This document shows positions 1 to 5,375 of a stretch of DNA of 5,536 bases, in pieces. The translations under genes were made by a program, and so were the position numbers. How positions within the stretch are numbered: position 1 is the stretch's first letter; each line of letters opens with the position of its first letter. Source of the DNA: Candidatus Nanopelagicales bacterium (GTDB lineage: Bacteria; Actinomycetota; Actinomycetes; S36-B12); the NCBI GenBank assembly GCA_938091275.1, contig CALKMY010000076.1:1-5536 (forward strand). Direction: 5' to 3'. The notes beneath the pieces were generated by a model. The model had not been told where the DNA came from, ran no database searches, and saw only the letters and a program-made list of their open reading frames with translations.

Positions 1-236
1 ACGTATCGCACCTGATGCCCTGCGTCTCGCCAGACCCGATTGATCATGTCGAAGGCAACATAGGTATTCGCATGCCCGATATGTGTTGCGTCATACGGGG
101 TTATCCCGCACACGTACATCGTCGCGTGTGGCCCGGGCGCAGTCGGGCGCACGACACCGGTCGAGGTATCGAAAAGGGCGAGAGGTTTTCCCTTTCCGCG
201 CAGAGCGCGCGGCATAGGTGCCGACCAAGACTCCAC
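1..236 (-). CDS. mshC: MshC, cysteine ligase of mycothiol synthesis (5' part only)
   Basis: MshC joins L-cysteine to GlcN-inositol (1D-myo-inositol 2-amino-2-deoxy-alpha-D-glucopyranoside) using ATP. This is the penultimate step of mycothiol synthesis in the cytoplasm. Only the first 78 codons are present; the gene runs off the left edge. The visible part has the family N-terminus (MESWSAP), a LFDT segment at residues 21-24, then MYVCGITPYDATHIGHANTY at residues 40-59. Cys43 is the expected zinc ligand that holds the cysteine substrate, and HIGH (52-55) is the class I synthetase-like nucleotide-binding signature. This separates it from plain CysS less well than full length would, but the MESW start and WRDAGH (69-74) are MshC-like. 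The GTG start is chosen because the ESW segment matches the family and an in-frame TAG lies 12 bases upstream. An ATG at 215 is the alternative. It follows the SCO1664 gene by 42 bases and has its own candidate promoter. Confidence 0.93.
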   Translation of the reverse strand, partial: MESWSAPMPRALRGKGKPLALFDTSTGVVRPTAPGPHATMYVCGITPYDATHIGHANTYVAFDMINRVWRDAGHQVRY

Positions 237-242
237 GTGGGA

Positions 243-248
243 AGCCTA
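243..248 (-). promoter_or_regulatory. Candidate -10 box of a leaderless mshC transcript
   Basis: TAGGCT reads on the minus strand, six bases (TCCCAC) before the GTG of mshC. TANNNT with this spacing places +1 on the start codon itself, and there is no Shine-Dalgarno sequence in front of the GTG. The same arrangement recurs at four other genes in the window. No good -35 hexamer is visible. The TAG is also an in-frame stop, so it fixes the upstream limit of the reading frame. Confidence 0.6.
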
Positions 249-278
249 CTCAGGCGTGCGCAACGCAGCGGTGCGCGC

Positions 279-1121
279 TTAGAAGACCGGCCAGGGAATG
301 GCGGGCCACTCCTCGTGGGGAAACGGGTAGCGCCCCGAGTCAATCAAGGCCCGCACGCGAGCCGTCAGTGCCACCAACTCGTCGGCGTTCACGAATGCGG
401 CCAGTTCGGCAACGGACGTCCCATTCTTCGTGTCTCGATCATCGTCTTCCAGGATTGTCAAGAGTTGCTGCAACCGAAGCACGTCCTGAGCATGGATTGA
501 TTCCCCGGCCCATCCCCACAGAACGGTCCGCAGTTTCGGTTCACTCGCCAAGGACACACCGTGGTCGATGGCCCATACCCGTCCGGTGTCGTCCGTGATG
601 ACGTGCCCACCTTTGCGGTCCCCGTTGTTGATGACAGCGTCGAGCAGGGCCATGTGTTGCAGTCGCTGGTCATCCGCATGCACCAGGGCAACCGGGCGAC
701 CGGATGCATCCTCGGCGCTCAGAACCTGGTGCCAAGCCGGCGGGACCTCATCGGCCGACACGACATCGACGAGCCTGTGCGTGGGGTCCTCGGTTACCCA
801 CAGTTGGCACATTCCAGGACCCGCTGGTCCATCGCCTCGCCAGATGGTCGGTGGAATCAGGTTGAACCCCAACATTCGGTCGACGAGATAGGCAGCGACC
901 TCCCTGCCGCTCAGGGTCCCGTCGGGAAAGTCCCACAGTGGACGTTCTCCCTGTTGCGGCTTGTACACACACTTCAGTGATCCGCCGAGAGTGCACCTCC
1001 ACGTGGCGTTGCTGGCGCTGACGAGCTGCCCGTCAACCGCGAGGTCATCGTGCGCAAGACGTTCACGAATATCGCGTGACCAGATGTCGTAAGAATTCTC
1101 GCCGGGAATGCCGGTGTTCAC
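279..1121 (-). CDS. SCO1664 family protein, PI3/PI4-kinase-like fold
   Basis: This is a member of the conserved actinobacterial SCO1664 family, distantly related to phosphatidylinositol 3/4-kinase-like proteins; its substrate is unknown. Taking the GTG at 1121 gives 280 residues, the usual family size. Visible motifs are SASNATW (35-41), the VYKP lysine at 54 (candidate ATP-binding Lys), GERPLWDFPDGTL (58-70), a catalytic-loop-like segment INNGDRKGGH (164-173) with Asp168, and AIDHG (184-188) with Asp186 as a candidate metal-binding Asp. It ends in a Trp/Pro-rich tail, PAIPWPVF. The start is chosen because GTG overlaps the TGA of the DUF3090 gene (GTGA), which suggests coupled translation. 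The frame stays open to 1268, but that part lies inside the DUF3090 gene and does not look like the family. The start itself has only a weak ribosome site, and GTG at 1154 remains possible. Kinase activity is inferred from the fold and not shown. Confidence 0.88.
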   Translation of the reverse strand: MNTGIPGENSYDIWSRDIRERLAHDDLAVDGQLVSASNATWRCTLGGSLKCVYKPQQGERPLWDFPDGTLSGREVAAYLVDRMLGFNLIPPTIWRGDGPAGPGMCQLWVTEDPTHRLVDVVSADEVPPAWHQVLSAEDASGRPVALVHADDQRLQHMALLDAVINNGDRKGGHVITDDTGRVWAIDHGVSLASEPKLRTVLWGWAGESIHAQDVLRLQQLLTILEDDDRDTKNGTSVAELAAFVNADELVALTARVRALIDSGRYPFPHEEWPAIPWPVF

Positions 1122-1687
1122 GATCGCCGTTTGTATCCGTTGGCTCGTGGACACATGTGTCCCTGCGGATCGAGCGGCTGCTGACAAAATGGGCACGCCG
1201 GACGACCACTGGACACAATCACGCGGGTGCGCTCGGCAAACGCTCGCGCATACGGCGCTGACATCCACACGCGAACGGTGTCGGGGCCCTCGGAGTCATC
1301 ATCGGCCAACTCCGGCGGCTCGAAGTCTTCGACGTCGGAAACGGCATGCGCTTCGATGATGACGAGGTTGTTCGCCTCGTCCCACCCCAGAGCCATCGCA
1401 CCAACACGAAACTCCTCTTCGAGTGGGAGATCCAACGGCGCGTTGTCCGACAGCTCCACCGGGGCCTTCTCGGGAACGACGTCTTCGGGCGCGCGTGAAC
1501 CTCTGACCTCATCCAGCAGTTGATCAATCCGATCTGACAGCGCATCCGCCTGCTGCTTCTCGAAGGCCACGGAGACGATCTCGTCCCCGGATTTCGCCTG
1601 CAGGTAGAAGGTCCGCTCGCCCGGCATTCCCACCGTGCCGACCACGAAGCGCTCGGGTAGCCGGAATTCCCATATTCGCCTAGCCAT
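1118..1687 (-). CDS. DUF3090 family protein with C-terminal Cys/His cluster
   Basis: This 189-residue member of DUF3090 is of unknown function and is typically encoded between an MSMEG_4193-type phosphatase and an SCO1664-type protein. The N-terminus has LPERFVVGTVGMPGERTFYLQA (about residues 9-31), the hallmark of the family, followed by a helical segment (about 44-62) and an acidic linker. The middle carries FRVGAMALGWD (about 93-103). The C-terminus has CPFC at 165-168 and then His177 and Cys179 in GHMCPR, which together look like a four-ligand zinc site. Start: ATG at 1687 gives the family's usual beginning (MARRIWEF) and has a strong ribosome site six bases upstream. An in-frame GTG at 1702 lies in front of that site and is rejected. 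It overlaps the phosphatase by 8 bases and the SCO1664 gene by 4. Confidence 0.92.
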   Translation of the reverse strand: MARRIWEFRLPERFVVGTVGMPGERTFYLQAKSGDEIVSVAFEKQQADALSDRIDQLLDEVRGSRAPEDVVPEKAPVELSDNAPLDLPLEEEFRVGAMALGWDEANNLVIIEAHAVSDVEDFEPPELADDDSEGPDTVRVWMSAPYARAFAERTRVIVSSGRPACPFCQQPLDPQGHMCPRANGYKRRS

Positions 1688-2363
1688 GACCGGCTCCCCC
1701 ACCGACCGGTGCGTCGGCCGAGACGCCTGCGCTCGTGCTCGCTAGGAACGCCACATCCGATCCGGTGTCATTGATCCGCACAACGAAGGGGCGCACCTTG
1801 GTGTACCGCACGATCGACACCGAGCACGGATCAACGCTTAACCGCTGGAAGGCATCGAGGTGCATACCGAGTGCATCGGCGAGTACTGCCTTGATGACGT
1901 CACCGTGGCTGACGACCGCAAGGACGTCGGCATCACGCGACTGCTGAGTCCAGTCTCGGATGGCAGACACCGCGCGCATACTCATGGCCATCAAGGACTC
2001 CCCGTCGGGAAAGGTGACAGCACTCGGGTGACTTTGCACCTGCTTCCACAGCGGCTTCTTGGCCAACGTTGCTAGCGACTGTCCGGTCCATGTCCCGTAG
2101 TCGCACTCGGTGAACCGTTCGTCAACGACCACGTCGCTGGCGTTTCGTTCTTGCTGCGCGTGGATGTGTGAAGCCGTTTCGCGGGTGCGCTCGAGGGGAG
2201 ACGTCACGATAGTGGCGAAGGGCACTGCAGCGAGCCGGCGCGCCAAGGCCGTCGCCTGCTCCTGGCCCACCTCGTCCAGGGTGACCCCGGGGCTCCTGCC
2301 GGCGAGGATCCCTCGCTCGTTGGCCGAGGTTCGACCATGGCGAACAAGAACAATGGTGGGCAC
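1680..2363 (-). CDS. Histidine phosphatase, MSMEG_4193 type
   Basis: This is a 227-residue member of the histidine phosphatase (phosphoglycerate-mutase-like) superfamily, which removes phosphate through a phosphohistidine intermediate. The substrate is not known. The sequence begins with LVRHGRTSAN, giving Arg8 and the nucleophile His9. Arg59 lies in SPLERTRETA, the proton-donor candidate Glu86 in FTECDYGTW, and the second catalytic His153 in VVSHGDVIK. All core residues are therefore present and the enzyme should be active. The last 25 or so residues form a Ser/Ala/Gly-rich tail whose final codons hold the ribosome site of the next gene. The GTG start is the only sensible one because an in-frame TAG lies 12 bases upstream. 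It is the first gene of the overlapping phosphatase/DUF3090/SCO1664 set. A role in mycothiol synthesis can be suspected from the neighbouring mshC but is not shown. Confidence 0.92.
   Translation of the reverse strand: MPTIVLVRHGRTSANERGILAGRSPGVTLDEVGQEQATALARRLAAVPFATIVTSPLERTRETASHIHAQQERNASDVVVDERFTECDYGTWTGQSLATLAKKPLWKQVQSHPSAVTFPDGESLMAMSMRAVSAIRDWTQQSRDADVLAVVSHGDVIKAVLADALGMHLDAFQRLSVDPCSVSIVRYTKVRPFVVRINDTGSDVAFLASTSAGVSADAPVGGGAGHG
1694..1700 (-). promoter_or_regulatory. Ribosome binding site of the DUF3090 gene
   Basis: GGGGGAG reads on the minus strand, six bases before the ATG at 1687. It is the clearest Shine-Dalgarno site in the window and decides the DUF3090 start against the GTG at 1702. 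It lies inside the last codons of the phosphatase gene, where it encodes part of the Gly-Gly-Gly-Ala tail. Confidence 0.75.
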
Positions 2364-2369
2364 TACGTC

Positions 2370-2375
2370 AGCCTA
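2370..2375 (-). promoter_or_regulatory. Candidate -10 box of a leaderless phosphatase transcript
   Basis: TAGGCT reads on the minus strand, six bases (GACGTA) before the phosphatase GTG, with the same hexamer and spacing as at mshC and the DUF5703 gene. No Shine-Dalgarno site precedes this GTG. It would let the phosphatase/DUF3090/SCO1664 set be transcribed separately from uppP. Confidence 0.55.
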
Positions 2376-2408
2376 TGAGGCATTCACTTCTTCGGCACGC
2401 ACACATCG

Positions 2409-2423
2409 ACCGCCTCGTGCGGT
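2409..2423 (-). other. Short hairpin just after uppP
   Basis: An inverted repeat with 5-base arms (ACCGC and GCGGT) and a 5-base loop begins three bases after the uppP stop. There is no T-run behind it, so it is not a standard intrinsic terminator. It may be a weak 3' end structure or chance. It sits in the 62-base gap between uppP and the phosphatase. Confidence 0.25.
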
Positions 2424-2425
2424 AT

Positions 2426-3259
2426 CTAGATCGCGCTGATTGTCCCCGTCGCCAATAGCGCCAGCAGAAGACTGCCTAACACGACCCGGTAGATGACGAA
2501 GGGTAGAAAGGAGCGAGTGGAGACCCAGCGAATCAGCCACGCGATGACGAGATAGCCGATGGTCAGAGCGATGATCGTGGCGAGGATGGTCTGACCCCAC
2601 TGCACGTTGTCATCCGAGCCAATCTTCGTCGCCTCGTAGAGACCGGATGCGAGTACCGCCGGAATGGCCAGCAGGAACGCATAGCGCGTGGCGGCAGATC
2701 GTGAATACCCCATGGCCAGGCCGACCGAGATCGTGGCACCCGAGCGTGACACCCCCGGGATCAATGCCAACGCTTGGCCGAACCCGAACAGCAATCCGTC
2801 TTTGGCGTTAAGAGCCTCGAGTGCCTTGGTCTTTGAGCCCCAACGGTCGACGAGACCAAGAACGACGCCGAAGACGATCAAGACCGTTGCGACGAGCCAC
2901 AGGTTGCGGGCGGCCGTCTCGATCACGGGAGCAAAGGTGAATCCGAGGATGGCTATCGGCAGCGTGCCGATGATCACGTACCAGCCCATCCGTGCATCGA
3001 TACTCCCCCGCACCTCGGGCCGACCAAGGCTCACGAACCATGTCGACAGAATGCGCGCCAAGTCTCGACGGAAATAGATCAACACCGCGATTTCGGTGCC
3101 GATTTGGGTAACAGCCGTGAAAGCAGCTCCAGGATCACCCCAACCGAACAGCCGGGAGACGATCAGAACGTGAGCGGAGCTCGATATCGGCAGGAACTCT
3201 GTGAGCCCCTGAACAACCCCAAGGATGACTGCTTCGAGCCACCCGATGGGTTCGTTCAT
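2426..3259 (-). CDS. uppP: Undecaprenyl-diphosphatase UppP (BacA type)
   Basis: UppP is an integral membrane enzyme that removes one phosphate from undecaprenyl diphosphate. This recycles the lipid carrier for peptidoglycan and other wall polymers; overexpression is known to give bacitracin resistance. The protein has 277 residues, the usual length, and about seven or eight hydrophobic segments. Motif 1 is QGLTEFLPISSSAH (17-30), with Glu21 and His30. Motif 2 is PGVSRSG (168-174), with Arg172. Position 17 is Gln where E. coli has Glu, as I recall is seen in other actinobacteria. The ATG at 3259 overlaps the LLM gene's stop by one base (TGATG), pointing to coupled translation. A TTG at 3262 directly before it is a less likely start. 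Confidence 0.97.
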   Translation of the reverse strand: MNEPIGWLEAVILGVVQGLTEFLPISSSAHVLIVSRLFGWGDPGAAFTAVTQIGTEIAVLIYFRRDLARILSTWFVSLGRPEVRGSIDARMGWYVIIGTLPIAILGFTFAPVIETAARNLWLVATVLIVFGVVLGLVDRWGSKTKALEALNAKDGLLFGFGQALALIPGVSRSGATISVGLAMGYSRSAATRYAFLLAIPAVLASGLYEATKIGSDDNVQWGQTILATIIALTIGYLVIAWLIRWVSTRSFLPFVIYRVVLGSLLLALLATGTISAI

Positions 3260-4308
3260 CAATCAGCCAGTCCCGACGCTTCCAGAACCTGCGACATCAT
3301 CCGCAGCGTGCCGACGCGCTCGTCGATGGTTCCCGCGAAGGAACTAATGCTGAGAGTGGTGACACCCGCCTCGGCGTATGCGTGGAGTCGTTCACCGATT
3401 CGTTCGGGTGGCCCCAACAGTGACGTCTTGTCCAAGAATTCGAACGGCACCGCCGCGGCCGCTCCCGCGTAGTCCTTATTCATGTATTTGTCCTGGACGT
3501 CGATGGCCGCCTGTTCGTATCCCATGCGACTCATGAGTTGGTTGTAGAAGTTCTTGTCTCGCGAACCCATACCCCCGACATACAGGGCCGCGTAGGGGCG
3601 CACCAGTTCTGCGCACGCCTCGACGTCCTTTCCTGGAACGACGGGCACGGTGGGAACCACATCGAACCCCTCCATCGTCTTGTCGACTTTCGCTCGTCCA
3701 GCGACGATGGGCTCCATGAGCCCGGCGGCATCCTCCGGGCTAAAAAAGATGGCGAGCCACCCGTCGGCGATTTCGCCGCATAGCTCGAGATTCTTCGGCC
3801 CGATGGCCGCCAGGTAAATCGGCAAGGAATCACGAACGGGGTGAACGGTCAGCGTGAGCGACTTTCCGGGACCGTCCGGCAATGGCAACTGCCAGAACTC
3901 TCCGTCGTAGGACACTCGCTCACGACGAAGGGCCATGCGCACGATGTCGACGTACTCCCGTGTCCGCGCGAGAGGCTTGTCGAACCGCACTCCGTGCCAA
4001 CCCTCAGATACCTGCGGCCCGGATACACCCAGGCCGAGACGGAATCGCCCCCCGGACAGCGTGTCCAAGGTGGCCGCGGTCATCGCGCAGTTGGCCGGTG
4101 TTCGACCGGGAATCTGAAAGATTGCCGCTCCGACGTCGATCGTCGTCGTTTGCGCGGCGATCCAACTGAGCACGGTGGCGGCATCGGAGCCGTAAGCCTC
4201 GGCTGCCCAGGCCACCGCGTAGCCCAGACGGTCGGCTTCGCGAGCCACTTCGAGGTTGTCGGCATCGTTACCGGCGCCCCAGTAACCCAGGTTCACTCCC
4301 AATTTCAT
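3259..4308 (-). CDS. LLM class F420-dependent oxidoreductase
   Basis: This is a luciferase-like TIM-barrel oxidoreductase of 349 residues. It most resembles the actinobacterial subgroup typified by M. tuberculosis Rv3520c, which is expected to use coenzyme F420 rather than FMN. The substrate is unknown. Visible features are the N-terminal strand MKLGVNLGYWG, the RTPANCAMTAATLDTLSGGR region (69-88), LGLGVSGPQVSEGWHG (91-106), and AAIGPKNLELCGEIADGWL (167-185), all conserved in the subgroup. No signal peptide or membrane segment is seen. The ATG at 4308 is the natural start. GGGTGG just upstream could serve as a weak ribosome site, but it overlaps a candidate -10 box. It appears to be the first gene of a two-gene unit with uppP and is divergent from the aldo/keto reductase. 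F420 use is inferred from the family. Confidence 0.92.
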   Translation of the reverse strand: MKLGVNLGYWGAGNDADNLEVAREADRLGYAVAWAAEAYGSDAATVLSWIAAQTTTIDVGAAIFQIPGRTPANCAMTAATLDTLSGGRFRLGLGVSGPQVSEGWHGVRFDKPLARTREYVDIVRMALRRERVSYDGEFWQLPLPDGPGKSLTLTVHPVRDSLPIYLAAIGPKNLELCGEIADGWLAIFFSPEDAAGLMEPIVAGRAKVDKTMEGFDVVPTVPVVPGKDVEACAELVRPYAALYVGGMGSRDKNFYNQLMSRMGYEQAAIDVQDKYMNKDYAGAAAAVPFEFLDKTSLLGPPERIGERLHAYAEAGVTTLSISSFAGTIDERVGTLRMMSQVLEASGLAD

Positions 4309-4314
4309 AACGCC

Positions 4315-4320
4315 ACCCTA
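4315..4320 (-). promoter_or_regulatory. Candidate -10 box of a leaderless LLM oxidoreductase transcript
   Basis: TAGGGT reads on the minus strand, six bases (GGCGTT) before the ATG at 4308. It fits TANNNT with +1 on the A of the ATG. The GGGTGG within it could instead act as a ribosome site of a longer transcript, so this copy is more ambiguous than the others. Confidence 0.5.
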
Positions 4321-4353
4321 GGGCCAAAGCCGCCTTCACGGCCCGTTGACCAA

Positions 4354-4359
4354 TAGCGT
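4354..4359 (+). promoter_or_regulatory. Candidate -10 box of a leaderless aldo/keto reductase transcript
   Basis: TAGCGT lies six bases (GCGGTT) before the ATG at 4366, which would put +1 on the start codon. No Shine-Dalgarno sequence precedes this ATG, which supports a leaderless mRNA. No convincing -35 hexamer lies at the right distance. Confidence 0.6.
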
Positions 4360-4365
4360 GCGGTT

Positions 4366-5346
4366 ATGCAGCAACGACCGCTCGGAAAATCCGGGCTCTG
4401 GGTGGGACGTATCGGCCTCGGCACGATGACCTGGGGACGCCAAACCGATGAGTACGAGGCGCGCGATCAGTTGGCTGCGTTCTTGGATGTTGGCGGCACA
4501 TTGATCGACACCGCCGACAGTTACGCCAAGGGCGTGAGCGAGGAAATGCTCGGCATGCTCATCCAGGAATTCGATTGCCGCGCCGACATCGTCCTCGCCA
4601 CCAAGGCAGTGCAACGTCCCGACACCGAGCGTCGGCTGGATGCGAGCAGAGGCCACCTGGTGAGCGCCCTGGATGCGTCCTTGAAGCGTTTGGACGTCGA
4701 CCATGTTGATCTGTGGCAACTGCATCGATGGGACTCCTGGACACCGATCGAAGAGACGCTGTCCGCCGTCGACCACGCACTGCGGTCAGGGAAGGCCCGC
4801 TACGTCGGAATCTCCAACTACAGCGGGTGGCAAACAGCCCGCGCCTGCACGCTGCAGGAAACACGCGGCGTCGCCCCATTCGTCACAACCCAGATGGAGT
4901 ACTCCTTGCTCGAGCGGGGAATCGAGCGAGAGATTGTCCCCGCTGCCCCGTCGCTGGGAATCGGCATTTTGCCGTGGTCTCCCCTCGGCCGAGGGGTTTT
5001 GACAGGCAAGTACCGGCACTCCATCCCTATTGATTCTCGCGGCGGGAATCCGGACACCAGTGGGTTCGTCAACGCCTACAACAATGAACGCTCTCATCGC
5101 ATCGTGGACGCGGTCTGTACCGCCGCCGAAGGCCTTGATGCGGCACCGGGTGAGGTTGCCCTCGCGTGGCTGCGCGATCGTCCCGGCGTCGTCGCCCCCA
5201 TCGTCGGTGCTCGCACCACGCAACAGTTGATCTCCGCCCTTGGCAGTGAAGAACTCGACTTGCCGAGCGAGATTGTTACCGCCCTCGATGACATTTCCGA
5301 ACCTGATGCGGGATATCCCGAGAGTGGTTGGGCGCAACGCCGGTAA
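4366..5346 (+). CDS. Aldo/keto reductase
   Basis: This NAD(P)H-dependent TIM-barrel oxidoreductase has 326 residues, a normal length, and should reduce aldehydes or ketones in the cytoplasm. The substrate is not predictable. The catalytic tetrad is complete: Asp48 in LIDTAD, Tyr53 in SYAKG, Lys80 in LATKA and His120 in LWQLHRWD. Other family segments are YVGISNYSGWQ (146-156), QMEYSLLER (176-184), WSPLGRGVLTGKY (204-216), which is part of the cofactor site, and IVGARTTQQL (279-288), where Arg and Thr normally contact the adenosine phosphate of NADPH. It belongs among the bacterial reductases related to the voltage-channel beta-subunit type, not the xylose reductase type. It is divergent from the LLM oxidoreductase and is followed after 29 bases by the DUF5703 gene. 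Confidence 0.93.
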   Translation: MQQRPLGKSGLWVGRIGLGTMTWGRQTDEYEARDQLAAFLDVGGTLIDTADSYAKGVSEEMLGMLIQEFDCRADIVLATKAVQRPDTERRLDASRGHLVSALDASLKRLDVDHVDLWQLHRWDSWTPIEETLSAVDHALRSGKARYVGISNYSGWQTARACTLQETRGVAPFVTTQMEYSLLERGIEREIVPAAPSLGIGILPWSPLGRGVLTGKYRHSIPIDSRGGNPDTSGFVNAYNNERSHRIVDAVCTAAEGLDAAPGEVALAWLRDRPGVVAPIVGARTTQQLISALGSEELDLPSEIVTALDDISEPDAGYPESGWAQRR

Positions 5347-5363
5347 ACGTGCGGTTCTCGGCG

Positions 5364-5369
5364 TAGGCT
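5364..5369 (+). promoter_or_regulatory. Candidate -10 box of a leaderless DUF5703 transcript
   Basis: TAGGCT lies six bases (CGCAGT) before the GTG at 5376, with the same hexamer and spacing as at mshC and the phosphatase. It lies in the 29-base gap after the aldo/keto reductase stop, so the DUF5703 gene could be transcribed on its own. Confidence 0.55.
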
Positions 5370-5375
5370 CGCAGT

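Larger units (their letters stand above)
4306..4368. repeat. Imperfect inverted repeat spanning the divergent starts
   Basis: The 15 bases ending in the LLM ATG (TAGGGTGGCGTTATG on the minus strand, 4306-4320) and those ending in the aldo/keto reductase ATG (TAGCGTGCGGTTATG on the plus strand, 4354-4368) match at 12 of 15 positions. They point away from each other, with 33 bases between them. Each unit holds a candidate -10 box, a six-base spacer and the start codon. The central part also holds GGGCC (4321-4325) and GGCCC (4340-4344) as short inverted arms. Confidence 0.6.

Noticed and set aside
256..278. GCGCA/TGCGC inverted repeat after the SCO1664 stop as a terminator
   Set aside because: It has only five clean pairs, a nine-base loop and no T-run.
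15..500. Plus-strand open frame of 161 codons
   Set aside because: It lies antisense to mshC and the SCO1664 gene, shows no family motif and crosses two real gene boundaries.
1122..1268. N-terminal extension of the SCO1664 gene
   Set aside because: This stretch is coded by DUF3090 in another frame, does not resemble the family, and the GTGA junction at 1121 explains the start.
2371..2381. GCCT-ATG-AGGC hairpin before the phosphatase
   Set aside because: A four-base stem with a three-base loop is too short to carry weight, and it overlaps the -10 candidate.
4346..4351. TTGACC as a -35 box for the aldo/keto reductase
   Set aside because: It lies two bases from the -10 candidate. A box at normal spacing would fall inside the coding region with no TANNNT match.
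3841..4356. Plus-strand open frame of 171 codons
   Set aside because: It lies antisense to the LLM oxidoreductase, has no recognisable domain and is explained by the GC-rich codon pattern of the real gene.
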